Origin: Ptiloglossa arizonensis
Lineage: Eukaryota; Arthropoda; Insecta; Hymenoptera; Colletidae
DNA length: 64,000 nucleotides
Reading direction: 5' to 3'
Assembly (NCBI RefSeq): GCF_051014685.1
Contig: NW_027479551.1
Coordinates: forward strand, 1 to 64,000
The position numbers and the translations under genes were made by a program. The first letter of the stretch is position 1. Each line of letters starts with the position of its first letter. The notes below the pieces were generated by a model, which saw only the letters and a list, made by a program, of their open reading frames with translations, searched no databases and was not told the origin of the DNA. This document shows, one piece after another, positions 42,752 through 58,857 of the stretch.

Positions 42752-45700
42752 TAATCCGTATAACCTATGACGTATGACGTATAACTTATAACGTATAACG
42801 TATAACGTATAACGTACAACGTATAACGTATCACGTATAACGTATTACGAATAACGTATAACGTATGACGTATAACGTATAACGTATAACGTATAACGTA
42901 TAACGGATAACGTATAACGTATAACGTATAACGTATAACGTATAACGTATAACGTATAACGTATAACGTATAACGTATAACGTATAACGTATAACGTATA
43001 ACGTATAACGTATAACGTATAACGTATAACGTATAACGTATAACGTATAACGTATAAAGTATAACGTATAACGTATAACGTATAACGTATAACGTACAAC
43101 GTATAACGTATAACATGTAATGTATAACGTATAACGTATAACGAATAACATATAACGTATAACGTATAACGTACAACGTATAACGTATAACGTATAACGT
43201 ATAACGTATAACGTATAACGTATAACGTATAACGTATAACGTATAACGTATAACGTATAACGTATAACGTATAACGTATAACGTACAACGTATAACGTAC
43301 AACGTATAACGTATAACGTATAACGTATAACGTATAACGTATAACGTATAACGTATAACGTATAACGTATAACGTATAACGTATAACGTATAACGTATAA
43401 CGTATAACGTATAACGTATAACGTATAACGTATAACGTATAACGTATAACGTATAACGTATAACGTATAACATGTAATGTATAACGTATAACGTATAACG
43501 TATAACGAATAACGTATAACGTATAACGCATCACGTATAACGTATTACGAATAACGTATAACGTATGACGTATAACGTATAACGTATAACGTATAACGTA
43601 TAACGTATAACGTATAACGTATAACTCATAACGTATAACGTATAACGTATAACGTATAACGTATAACGAATAACGTATAACGTATAACGTATAACGTATA
43701 ATCCGTATAACCTATGACGTATAACGTATAACTAATAACGTATAACGTATAACGTATAACGTACAACGTATAACGTATAACGTATAACGTATAACGTATA
43801 ACGTATAACGTATAACGTATAACGTATAACGTATAACGTATAACGTATAACGTATATCGTATAACGTATAACGTATAACGTATAACGTATAACGTATAAC
43901 GTATAACGTATAACTAATAACGTATAACGTACAACGTATAACGTACAACGTATAACGTATAACGTATAACGTATAACGTATAACGTATAACGTATAACGT
44001 ATAACGTATAACGTATAACGTATAACGTATAACGTATAACGTATAACGCATAACGTATAACGCATAACGTATAACGCATAACGTATAACGCATAACGTAT
44101 AACGTATAACGTATAACGTATAACGAATAACGTATAACGTATAACGTATAACGTATAACGTATAACGTATAACGTATAACGTATAACGTATAACGTATAA
44201 CGTATAACGTATAACGTATAACGTATAACGTATAACGTATAACGTATAACGTATAACGTATAACGTATAATGTATAACTCATAACGTATAACGTATAACG
44301 TATAACGTATAACGTATAACGTATAACGTATAACGTATAACGTATAACGTATAACGTATAACGTATAAAGTATAACGTATAACGTATAACGTATAACGTA
44401 TAACGTACAACGTATAACGTATAACATGTAATGTATAACGTATAACGTATAACGAATAACATATAACGTATAACGTATAACGTACAACGTATAACGTATA
44501 ACGTATAACGTATAACGTATAACGTATAACGTATAACGTATAACGTATAACGTATAACGTATAACGTACAACGGATAACGTACAACGTATAACGTACAAC
44601 GTATAACGTACAACGTATAACGTATAACGTATAACGTATAACGTATAACGTATAACGTATAACGTATAACGTATAACGTATAACGTATAACGTATAACGT
44701 ATAACGTATAACGTATAACGTATAACGTATAACGTATAACGTATAACGTATAACGTATAACGTATAACGTATAACGTATAACGTATAACGTATAACGTAT
44801 AACGTATAACGTATAACGTATAACGCATAACGTATAACGCATAACGTATAACGCATAACGTATAACGTATAACATGTAATGTATAACGTATAACGTATAT
44901 CGAATAACGTATAACGTATAACGTATAACGTACAACGTATAACGTATAACGTATAACGTATAACGTATAACGTATAACGTATAACGTATAACGTATAACG
45001 TAGAACGTATAACGTATAACGTATAACGTATAACGTATAACGTATAACGTATAACGCATAACGTATAACGCATAACGTATAACGCATAACGTATAACGCA
45101 TAACGTATAACGTATAACGTATAACGAATAACGTATAACGTATAACGTATAACGTATAATCCGTATAACCTATGACGTATGACGTATAACTTATAACGTA
45201 TAACGTATAACGTATAACGTACAACGTATAACGTATCACGTATAACGTATTACGAATAACGTATAACGTATGACGTATAACGTATAACGTATAACGTATA
45301 ACGTATAACGGATAACGTATAACGTATAACGTATAACGTATAACGTATAACGTATAACGTATAACGTATAACGTATAACGTATAACGTATAACGTATAAC
45401 GTATAACGTATAACGTATAACGTATAACGTATAACGTATAACGTATAACGTATAACGTATAAAGTATAACGTATAACGTATAACGTATAACGTATAACGT
45501 ACAACGTATAACGTATAACATGTAATGTATAACGTATAACGTATAACGAATAACATATAACGTATAACGTATAACGTACAACGTATAACGTATAACGTAT
45601 AACGTATAACGTATAACGTATAACGTATAACGTATAACGTATAACGTATAACGTATAACGTATAACGTATAACGTATAACGTATAACGTATAACGTATAA

Positions 45701-47240
45701 CGTACAACGTATAACGTACAACGTATAACGTATAACGTATAACGTATAACGTATAACGTATAACGTATAACGTATAACGTATAACGTATAACGTATAACG
45801 TATAACGTATAACGTATAACGTATAACGTATAACGTATAACGTATAACGTATAACGTATAACGTATAACGTATAACGTATAACGTATAACATGTAATGTA
45901 TAACGTATAACGTATAACGTATAACGAATAACGTATAACGTATAACGCATCACGTATAACGTATTACGAATAACGTATAACGTATGACGTATAACGTATA
46001 ACGTATAACGTATAACGTATAACGTATAACGTATAACGTATAACTCATAACGTATAACGTATAACGTATAACGTATAACGTATAACGAATAACGTATAAC
46101 GTATAACGTATAACGTATAATCCGTATAACCTATGACGTATAACGTATAACTAATAACGTATAACGTATAACGTATAACGTACAACGTATAACGTATAAC
46201 GTATAACGTATAACGTATAACGTATAACGTATAACGTATAACGTATAACGTATAACGTATAACGTATAACGTATATCGTATAACGTATAACGTATAACGT
46301 ATAACGTATAACGTATAACGTATAACGTATAACTAATAACGTATAACGTACAACGTATAACGTACAACGTATAACGTATAACGTATAACGTATAACGTAT
46401 AACGTATAACGTATAACGTATAACGTATAACGTATAACGTATAACGTATAACGTATAACGTATAACGCATAACGTATAACGCATAACGTATAACGCATAA
46501 CGTATAACGCATAACGTATAACGTATAACGTATAACGTATAACGAATAACGTATAACGTATAACGTATAACGTATAACGTATAACGTATAACGTATAACG
46601 TATAACGTATAACGTATAACGTATAACGTATAACGTATAACGTATAACGTATAACGTATAACGTATAACGTATAACGTATAACGTATAATGTATAACTCA
46701 TAACGTATAACGTATAACGTATAACGTATAACGTATAACGTATAACGTATAACGTATAACGTATAACGTATAACGTATAACGTATAAAGTATAACGTATA
46801 ACGTATAACGTATAACGTATAACGTACAACGTATAACGTATAACATGTAATGTATAACGTATAACGTATAACGAATAACATATAACGTATAACGTATAAC
46901 GTACAACGTATAACGTATAACGTATAACGTATAACGTATAACGTATAACGTATAACGTATAACGTATAACGTATAACGTATAACGTACAACGGATAACGT
47001 ACAACGTATAACGTACAACGTATAACGTACAACGTATAACGTATAACGTATAACGTATAACGTATAACGTATAACGTATAACGTATAACGTATAACGTAT
47101 AACGTATAACGTATAACGTATAACGTATAACGTATAACGTATAACGTATAACGTATAACGTATAACGTATAACGTATAACGTATAACGTATAACGTATAA
47201 CGTATAACATGTAATGTATAACGTATAACGTATAACGTAT
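42752..47240. repeat. 2.4-kb tandem duplication within super-repeat copy 1
   Basis: Insertions at 42752 and 43699 are followed by insertions at 45157 and 46118 (offsets 2,405 and 2,419 bp), and intervening modules follow the same order, including the CTAATAA variants that surround the second insertion of each pair. The two copies together span roughly 42.7-47.2 kb. The equivalent zone in super-repeat copy 2 has a 3,030-bp period instead. Confidence 0.78.
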
Positions 47241-47263
47241 AACGAATAACGTATAACGTATAA

Positions 47264-47270
47264 CCCATCA
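47264..47270. repeat. Rare variant unit CCCATCA (first of three)
   Basis: CCCATCA replaces the usual CGCATCA at the start of a CGTATTA-CGAATAA module. It occurs at 47264, 58858 and 60645 (spacings 11,594 and 1,787 bp), marking three copies of one segment as closest relatives. Confidence 0.8.
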
Positions 47271-48952
47271 CGTATAACGTATTACGAATAACGTATAACG
47301 TATGACGTATAACGTATAACGTATAACGTATAACGTATAACGTATAACGTATAACGTATAACATGTAATGTACAACGTATAACGTATAACGAATAACGTA
47401 TAACGTATAACGTATAACGTACAACGTATAACGTATAACGTATAACGTATAACGTATAGCGTATCACGTATAACGTATTACGAATAACGTATAACGTATG
47501 ACGTATAACGTATAACGTATAACGCATAACGTATAACGTATAACGTATAACGTATAACGTATAACGTATAACGTATAACGTATAACATGTAATGTATAAC
47601 GTATAACGTATATCGAATAACGTATAACGTATAACGTATAACGTACAACGTATAACGTATAACGTATAACGTATAACGTATAACGTATAACGTATAACGT
47701 ATAACGTATAACGTATAACGTATAACGTATAACGTATAACGTATAACGTATAACGTATAACGTATAACATGTAATGTATAACGTATAACGTATAACGTAT
47801 AACGTATAACGTATAACGTACAACGTATAACGTATAACGTATAACGTATAACGTATAACGTATATCGTATAACGTATAACGTATAACGTATAACGTATAA
47901 CGTATAACGTACAACGTATAACGTACAACGTATAACGTACAACGTATAACGTACAACGTATAACGTACAACGTATAACGTATAAAGTATAACGTATAGCG
48001 TACAACGTATAACGTATAACGTATATCGTATAACGTATAACGTATAACGTATAACGTATAACGTATAACGTATAACGTATAACGTATAACGTATAACGTA
48101 TAACGTATAACGTATAACGTATAACGTATAACGTATAACGTATAACGTATAACGTATAACGTATAACGTATAACGTATAACGCATAAAGTATAACGCATA
48201 ACGTATAACGCATAACGTATAACGTATAACGTATAACGTATAACGTATAACGGATAACGTATAACGTATAACGTATAACGTATAACGTATAACGTATAAC
48301 GTATAACGTATAACGTATAACGTATAACGTATAACGTATAACGTATAACGTATAACGTATAAGGTATAACGTATAACGTATAACGTATAACGTATAAAGT
48401 ATAACGTATAACGTATAACGTATAACGTATAACGTATAACGCATAACGTATAACGCATAACGTATAACGCATAACGTATAACGCATAACGTATAACGTAT
48501 AACGTATAACGAATAACGTATAACGTATAACGTATAACGTATAATCCGTATAACCTATGACGTATGACGTATAACTTATAACGTATAACGTATAACGTAT
48601 AACGTACAACGTATAACGTATCACGTATAACGTATTACGAATAACGTATAACGTATGACGTATAACGTATAACGTATAACGTATAACGTATAACGGATAA
48701 CGTATAACGTATAACGTATAACGTATAACGTATAACGTATAACGTTTAACGTATAACGTATAACGTATAACGTATAACGTATAACGTATAACGTACAACG
48801 TATAACGTACAACGCATAACGTATAACGTATATCGTATAACGTATAACGTATAACGTATACCGTTTAACGTATAACGTATAACGTATAACGTATAACGTA
48901 TAACGTATAACGTATAACGTATAACGTATAACGTACAACGTATCACGTATAA

Positions 48953-49092
48953 CGTATATCCTATAACGCATAACGTATATCCTATAACGCATAACGTATA
49001 GCGAATAACGCATAACGTATACCGTATAACGTATGACGTATCACGTATAAGGTATGACCTATAGCGCATAACGTATAGCGTATAACGCGTAA
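48953..49092. repeat. 140-bp multi-variant landmark, copy 4
   Basis: Same twenty units as 6404-6543; first landmark of super-repeat copy 2. Confidence 0.93.
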
Positions 49093-51096
49093 CGTATAAC
49101 GTATAACGTATAACGTATAACGTATAACGTATAACGTATAACGTATAACGTATAACGTATAACGTATAACGTATAACGTATAACGTATATCGTATAACGT
49201 ATAACGTATAACGTATAACGTATAACGTATATCCTATAACGCATAACGTATAACGGATAACGTATAACGTATATCGTATAACGTATAACGTATAACGTAT
49301 AACGCATAACGTATAACGTATAACGTATAACGTATAACGAATAACGTATAACGTATAACGTTTAACGTATAACGTATAACGTATAACGTATAACGTATAA
49401 CGTATAACGTATAACGTATAACGTATAACGTATAACGTATAACGTATAACGTATAACGTATAACGTATAACGTATAACGTATATCCTATAACGCATAACG
49501 TATAACGTATAACGTATAACGTATAACGTATAACGTATAACGTATAACGTATAACGTATAACGTATAACGTATAACATATAACGTATAACGTATAACGTA
49601 TAACGTATAAAGTATAACGTATAACGTATAACGTATAACGTATAACGTACAACGTATAACGTACAACGTATAACGTACAACGTATAACGTACAACGTATA
49701 ACGTACAACGTATAACGTACAACGTATAACGTATAAAGTATAACGTATAGCGTACAACGTATAACGTATAACGTATATCGTATAACGTATAACGTATAAC
49801 GTATAACGTATAACGTATAACGTATAACGTATAACGTATAACGTATAACGTATAACGTATAACGTATAACGTATAACGTATAACGTATAACGTATAACGT
49901 ATAACGTATAACGTATAACGTATAACGTATAACGTATAACGTATAACGCATAACGTATAACGCATAACGTATAACGCATAACGTATAACGTATAACATGT
50001 AATGTATAACGTATAACGTATATCGAATAACGTATAACGTATAACGTATAACGTACAACGTATAACGTATAACGTATAACGTATAACGTATGACGTATAA
50101 CGTATAACGTATAACGTGTAACGTATAACGTATAACGTATAACGTATAACGTATAACGTATAACGTATAACGCATAACGTATAACGCATAACGTATAACG
50201 CATAACGTATAACGCATAACGTATAACGTATAACGTATAACGAATAACGTATAACGTATAACGTATAACGTATAATCCGTATAACCTATGACGTATAACG
50301 TATAACTTATAACGTATAACGTATAACGTATAACGTACAACGTATAACGTATCACGTATAACGTATTACGAATAACGTATAAAGTATAACGTATAACGTA
50401 TAACCTGTAACGTATAACGTATATCCTATAACGCATAACGTGTAGCGTATAACGCATAACGTATAACGTATAACGTATAACGTATAACGTATAACGTATA
50501 ACGTATAACGTATAACGTATAACGTATAACGTATAACGTATAACGTATAACGTATAACGTATAACGTATAACGTATAACGTATAACGTATAACGTATAAC
50601 GTATAACGTTTAACGTATAACGTATAACGTATAACGTATAACGTATAACGTATAACGTATAACGTATAACGTATAACGTATAACGTATAACGTCAAACGT
50701 ATAACGTATAACGTATAACGTATAACGTATAACGTATAACGTATAACGTATAACGTATAACGCATAACGTATAACGTATAACGTATAACGTATAACGTAT
50801 AACGTATAACGTATAACGTATAACGTATAACGTATAACGTATAACGTATAACGTATAACGTATAACGTATAACGTATAACGTATAACGTATAACGTATAA
50901 CGTATAACGTATAACGTATAACGTATAACGTATAACGTACAACGTATAACGTACAACGCATAACGTATAACGTATATCGTATAACGTATAACGTATAACG
51001 TATACCGTTTAACGTATAACGTATAACGTATAACGTATAACGTATAACGTATAACGTATAACGTATAACGTATAACGTACAACGTATCACGTATAA

Positions 51097-51236
51097 CGTA
51101 TATCCTATAACGCATAACGTATATCCTATAACGCATAACGTATAGCGAATAACGCATAACGTATACCGTATAACGTATGACGTATCACGTATAAGGTATG
51201 ACCTATAGCGCATAACGTATAGCGTATAACGCGTAA
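51097..51236. repeat. 140-bp multi-variant landmark, copy 5
   Basis: Same twenty units as 6404-6543; second landmark of super-repeat copy 2. No sixth copy was found to the end of the window. Confidence 0.93.
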
Positions 51237-52687
51237 CGTATAACGTATAACGTATAACGTATAACGTATAACGTATAACGTATAACGCATAACGTATAAC
51301 GTATAACGTATAACGAACAACGTATAACGTATAACGTATAACGTATAACGTATAACGTATAACGTATAACGTATAACGTATAACGTATAACGTAGAACGT
51401 ATAACGTACAACGTATAACGTACAACGTATAACGTACAACGTATAACGTACAACGTATAACGTACAACGTATAACGTACAACGTATAACGTATAACGTAT
51501 AACGTATAACGTATAACGTATAACGTATAACGTATAACGTATAACGTATAACGTATAAAGTATAACGTATAACGCATAACGTATAACGCATAACGTATAA
51601 CGCATAACGTATAACGCATAACGTATAACGTATAACGTATAACGTATAACGTATAACGTATAACGTATAACGTATAACGTATAACGTATAACGTATAACG
51701 TATAACGTATAACGTATAACGTATAACGTATAACGTATAACGTATAACGTATAACGTATAACGTATAACGTATAACGTATAACGTATAACTCATAACGTA
51801 TAACGTATAACGTATAACGTATAACGTATAACGAATAACGTATAACGTATAACGTATAACGTATAATCCGTATAACCTATGACGTATAACGTATAACTTA
51901 TAACGTATAACGTATAACGTATAACGTACAACGTATAACGTATCACGTATAACGTATTACGAATAACGTATAACGTATGACGTATAACGTATAACGTATA
52001 ACGTATAACGTATAACGTATAACGTATAACGTATAACGTATAACGTATAACGTATAACGTATAACGTATAACGTATAACGTATAACGTATAACGTATAAC
52101 GTATAACGTATAACGTATAAAGTATAACGTATAACGTATAACGTATAACGTATAACGTATAACGTATAACGTATAACGTATAACGTATAACGTATAACGT
52201 ATAACGTATAACGTATAACGTATAACGTATAACGTATAACGTATAACGTATAACGTATAACGTATAACGTATAACGTATAACGTATAACGTATAACGTAT
52301 AACGTATAACATGTAATGTATAACGTATAACGTATAACGTATAACAAATAACGTATAACGTATAACGCATCACGTATAACGTATTACGAATAACGTATAA
52401 CGTATGACGTATAACGTATAACGTATAACGTATAACGTATAACGTATAACGTATAACGTATAACATGTAATGTACAACGTATAACGTATAACGAATAACG
52501 TATAACGTATAACGTATAACGTACAACGTATAACGTATAACGTATAACGTATAACGTATAGCGTATCACGTATAACGTATTACGAATAACGTATAACGTA
52601 TGACGTATAACGTATAACGTATAACGCATAACGTATAACGTATAACGTATAACGTATAACGTATAACGTATAACGTATAACGTATAA

Positions 52688-52708
52688 CGTATACCGTGTA
52701 ACGAAGTA
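52688..52708. repeat. Family 2-like cassette within family 1, second copy
   Basis: CGTATAC, CGTGTAA, CGAAGTA, identical to 40760-40780, in the same family 1 context. Confidence 0.8.
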
Positions 52709-52799
52709 CGTATAACGTATAACGTATAACGTATAACGTATAACGTATAACGTATAACGTATAACGTATAACGTATAACATGTAATGTATAACGTATAA

Positions 52800-55430
52800 C
52801 GTATAACGTATAACGTATAACGTATAACGTACAACGTATAACGTATAACGTATAACGTATAACGTATAACGTATATCGTATAACGTATAACGTATAACGT
52901 ATAACGTATAACGTATAACGTACAACGTATAACGTACAACGTATAACGTACAACGTATAACGTACAACGTATAACGTACAACGTATAACGTATAAAGTAT
53001 AACGTATAGCGTACAACGTATAACGTATAACGTATATCGTATAACGTATAACGTATAACGTATAACGTATAACGTATAACGTATAACGTATAACGTATAA
53101 CGTATAACGTATAACGTATAACGTATAACGTATAACGTATAACGTATAACGTATAACGTATAACGTATAACGGATAACGTATAACGTATAACGTATAACG
53201 TATAACGTATAAAGTATAACGTATAACGTATAACGTATAACGTATAACGTACAACGTATAACGTATAACATGTAATGTATAACGTATAACGTATAACGAA
53301 TAACATATAACGTATAACGTATAACGTACAACGTATAACGTATAACGTATAACGTATAACGTATAACGTATCACGTATAACGTATTACGAATAACGTATA
53401 ACGTATGACGTATAACGTATAACGTATAACGTATAACGTATAACGTATAACGTATAACGTATAACGTATAACGAATAACGTATAACGTATAACGCATCAC
53501 GTATAACGTATTACGAATAACGTATAACGTATGACGTATAACGTATAACGTATAACGTATAACGTATAACGTATAACGTATAACGTATAACGTATAACGT
53601 ATAACGCATAACGTATAACGCATAACGTATAACGCATAACGTATAACGCATAACGTATAACGTATAACGTATAACGAATAACGTATAACGTATAACGTAT
53701 AACGTATAATCCGTATAACCTATGACGTATGACGTATAACTTATAACGTATAACGTATAACGTATAACGTACAACGTATAACGTATCACGTATAACGTAT
53801 TACGAATAACGTATAACGTATGACGTATAACGTATAACGTATAACGTATAACGTATAACGGATAACGTATAACGTATAACGTATAACGTATAACGTATAA
53901 CGTATAACGTATAACGTATAACGTATAACGTATAACGTATAACGTATAACGTATAACGTATAACGTATAACGTATAACGTATAACGTATAACGTATAACG
54001 TATAACGTATAAAGTATAACGTATAACGTATAACGTATAACGTATAACGTACAACGTATAACGTATAACATGTAATGTATAACGTATAACGTATAACGAA
54101 TAACATATAACGTATAACGTATAACGTACAACGTATAACGTACAACGTATAACGTATAACGTATAACGTATAACGTATAACGTATAACGTATAACGTATA
54201 ACGTATAACGTATAACGTATAACGTATAACGTATAACGTATAACGTATAACGTACAACGTATAACGTACAACGTATAACGTATAACGTATAACGTATAAC
54301 GTATAACGTATAACGTATAACGTATAACGTATAACGTATAACGTATAACGTATAACGTATAACGTATAACGTATAACGTATAACGTATAACGTATAACGT
54401 ATAACGTATAACGTATAACGTATAACGTATAACGTATAACATGTAATGTATAACGTATAACGTATAACGTATAACGAATAACGTATAACGTATAACGCAT
54501 CACGTATAACGTATTACGAATAACGTATAACGTATGACGTATAACGTATAACGTATAACGTATAACGTATAACGTATAACGTATAACGTATAACTCATAA
54601 CGTATAACGTATAACGTATAACGTATAACGTATAACGAATAACGTATAACGTATAACGTATAACGTATAATCCGTATAACCTATGACGTATAACGTATAA
54701 CTAATAACGTATAACGTATAACGTATAACGTACAACGTATAACGTATAACGTATAACGTATAACGTATAACGTATAACGTATAACGTATAACGTATAACG
54801 TATAACGTATAACGTATAACGTATAACGTATAACGTATAACGTATAACGTATAACGTATAACGTATAACGTATAACGTATAACGTATAACTAATAACGTA
54901 TAACGTACAACGTATAACGTACAACGTATAACGTATAACGTATAACGTATAACGTATAACGTATAACGTATAACGTATAACGTATAACGTATAACGTATA
55001 ACGTATAACGTATAACGTATAACGCATAACGTATAACGCATAACGTATAACGCATAACGTATAACGCATAACGTATAACGTATAACGTATAACGTATAAC
55101 GAATAACGTATAACGTATAACGTATAACGTATAACGTATAACGTATAACGTATAACGTATAACGTATAACGTATAACGTATAACGTATAACGTATAACGT
55201 ATAACGTATAACGTATAACGTATAACGTATAACGTATAACGTATAATGTATAACTCATAACGTATAACGTATAACGTATAACGTATAACGTATAACGTAT
55301 AACGTATAACGTATAACGTATAACGTATAACGTATAACGTATAAAGTATAACGTATAACGTATAACGTATAACGTATAACGTACAACGTATAACGTATAA
55401 CATGTAATGTATAACGTATAACGTATAACG
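52800..55430. repeat. 3,030-bp tandem duplication, copy 1
   Basis: Matches 55,830-58,460 at a constant offset of 3,030 bp: insertions 53707 and 56737, 54668 and 57698, start of CGTACAA alternation 52921 and 55951, and many shared variants between. I saw no difference in the stretches compared. Both copies hold two insertions. Confidence 0.85.
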
Positions 55431-55829
55431 AATAACATATAACGTATAACGTATAACGTATAACGTATAACGTATAACGTATAACGTATAACGTATAACG
55501 TATAACGTATAACGTATAACGTATAACGTATAACGTATAACGTATAACGTATAACATGTAATGTATAACGTATAACGTATAACGTATAACGAATAACGTA
55601 TAACGTATAACGCATCACGTATAACGTATTACGAATAACGTATAACGTATGACGTATAACGTATAACGTATAACGTATAACGTATAACGTATAACGTATA
55701 ACGTATAACTCATAACGTATAACGTATAACGTATAACGTATAACGTATAACGAATAACGTATAACGTATAACGTATAACGTATAATCCGTATAACCTATG
55801 ACGTATAACGTATAACTAATAACGTATAA

Positions 55830-58460
55830 CGTATAACGTATAACGTATAACGTATAACGTACAACGTATAACGTATAACGTATAACGTATAACGTATAAC
55901 GTATATCGTATAACGTATAACGTATAACGTATAACGTATAACGTATAACGTACAACGTATAACGTACAACGTATAACGTACAACGTATAACGTACAACGT
56001 ATAACGTACAACGTATAACGTATAAAGTATAACGTATAGCGTACAACGTATAACGTATAACGTATATCGTATAACGTATAACGTATAACGTATAACGTAT
56101 AACGTATAACGTATAACGTATAACGTATAACGTATAACGTATAACGTATAACGTATAACGTATAACGTATAACGTATAACGTATAACGTATAACGTATAA
56201 CGGATAACGTATAACGTATAACGTATAACGTATAACGTATAAAGTATAACGTATAACGTATAACGTATAACGTATAACGTACAACGTATAACGTATAACA
56301 TGTAATGTATAACGTATAACGTATAACGAATAACATATAACGTATAACGTATAACGTACAACGTATAACGTATAACGTATAACGTATAACGTATAACGTA
56401 TCACGTATAACGTATTACGAATAACGTATAACGTATGACGTATAACGTATAACGTATAACGTATAACGTATAACGTATAACGTATAACGTATAACGTATA
56501 ACGAATAACGTATAACGTATAACGCATCACGTATAACGTATTACGAATAACGTATAACGTATGACGTATAACGTATAACGTATAACGTATAACGTATAAC
56601 GTATAACGTATAACGTATAACGTATAACGTATAACGCATAACGTATAACGCATAACGTATAACGCATAACGTATAACGCATAACGTATAACGTATAACGT
56701 ATAACGAATAACGTATAACGTATAACGTATAACGTATAATCCGTATAACCTATGACGTATGACGTATAACTTATAACGTATAACGTATAACGTATAACGT
56801 ACAACGTATAACGTATCACGTATAACGTATTACGAATAACGTATAACGTATGACGTATAACGTATAACGTATAACGTATAACGTATAACGGATAACGTAT
56901 AACGTATAACGTATAACGTATAACGTATAACGTATAACGTATAACGTATAACGTATAACGTATAACGTATAACGTATAACGTATAACGTATAACGTATAA
57001 CGTATAACGTATAACGTATAACGTATAACGTATAACGTATAAAGTATAACGTATAACGTATAACGTATAACGTATAACGTACAACGTATAACGTATAACA
57101 TGTAATGTATAACGTATAACGTATAACGAATAACATATAACGTATAACGTATAACGTACAACGTATAACGTACAACGTATAACGTATAACGTATAACGTA
57201 TAACGTATAACGTATAACGTATAACGTATAACGTATAACGTATAACGTATAACGTATAACGTATAACGTATAACGTATAACGTACAACGTATAACGTACA
57301 ACGTATAACGTATAACGTATAACGTATAACGTATAACGTATAACGTATAACGTATAACGTATAACGTATAACGTATAACGTATAACGTATAACGTATAAC
57401 GTATAACGTATAACGTATAACGTATAACGTATAACGTATAACGTATAACGTATAACGTATAACGTATAACATGTAATGTATAACGTATAACGTATAACGT
57501 ATAACGAATAACGTATAACGTATAACGCATCACGTATAACGTATTACGAATAACGTATAACGTATGACGTATAACGTATAACGTATAACGTATAACGTAT
57601 AACGTATAACGTATAACGTATAACTCATAACGTATAACGTATAACGTATAACGTATAACGTATAACGAATAACGTATAACGTATAACGTATAACGTATAA
57701 TCCGTATAACCTATGACGTATAACGTATAACTAATAACGTATAACGTATAACGTATAACGTACAACGTATAACGTATAACGTATAACGTATAACGTATAA
57801 CGTATAACGTATAACGTATAACGTATAACGTATAACGTATAACGTATAACGTATAACGTATAACGTATAACGTATAACGTATAACGTATAACGTATAACG
57901 TATAACGTATAACGTATAACTAATAACGTATAACGTACAACGTATAACGTACAACGTATAACGTATAACGTATAACGTATAACGTATAACGTATAACGTA
58001 TAACGTATAACGTATAACGTATAACGTATAACGTATAACGTATAACGTATAACGCATAACGTATAACGCATAACGTATAACGCATAACGTATAACGCATA
58101 ACGTATAACGTATAACGTATAACGTATAACGAATAACGTATAACGTATAACGTATAACGTATAACGTATAACGTATAACGTATAACGTATAACGTATAAC
58201 GTATAACGTATAACGTATAACGTATAACGTATAACGTATAACGTATAACGTATAACGTATAACGTATAACGTATAATGTATAACTCATAACGTATAACGT
58301 ATAACGTATAACGTATAACGTATAACGTATAACGTATAACGTATAACGTATAACGTATAACGTATAACGTATAAAGTATAACGTATAACGTATAACGTAT
58401 AACGTATAACGTACAACGTATAACGTATAACATGTAATGTATAACGTATAACGTATAACG
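55830..58460. repeat. 3,030-bp tandem duplication, copy 2
   Basis: Constant-offset copy of 52,800-55,430. The left border is visible: at about 55,813 this copy comes out of a CTAATAA context after an insertion (55783), whereas copy 1 is preceded by a CATGTAA-TGTATAA pair near 52,787. On the right the copies part near 55,440 and 58,470, where copy 2 carries extra CGTACAA alternation. Confidence 0.85.
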
Positions 58461-58857
58461 AATAACATATAACGTATAACGTATAACGTACAACATATAA
58501 CGTATAACGTATAACGTATAACGTATAACGTATAACGTATAACGTATAACGTATAACGTATAACGTATAACGTATAACGTATAACGTATAACGTACAACG
58601 TATAACGTACAACGTATAACGTACAACGTATAACGTATAACGTATAACGTATAACGTATAACGTATAACGTATAACGTATAACGTATAACGTATAACGTA
58701 TAACGTATAACGTATAACGTATAACGTATAACGTATAACGTATAACGTATAACGTATAACGTATAACGTATAACGTATAACGTATAACGTATAACGTATA
58801 ACATGTAATGTATAACGTATAACGTATAACGTATAACGAATAACGTATAACGTATAA

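Larger units (their letters stand above)
36395..48791. repeat. 12-kb super-repeat, copy 1
   Basis: Paired with 48,792-about 60,200. Markers and their partners: landmark 36563 and 48953 (offset 12,390), landmark 38756 and 51097 (12,341), insertion 38135 and 50273 (12,138), 39530 and 51864 (12,334), CGAAGTA 40774 and 52702 (11,928), insertion 42752 and 53707 (10,955), 45157 and 56737 (11,580), CCCATCA 47264 and 58858 (11,594), insertion 48542 and 60136 (11,594). Order is kept while offsets vary through internal gains and losses of blocks. It contains seven 2-bp insertions. Confidence 0.85.
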
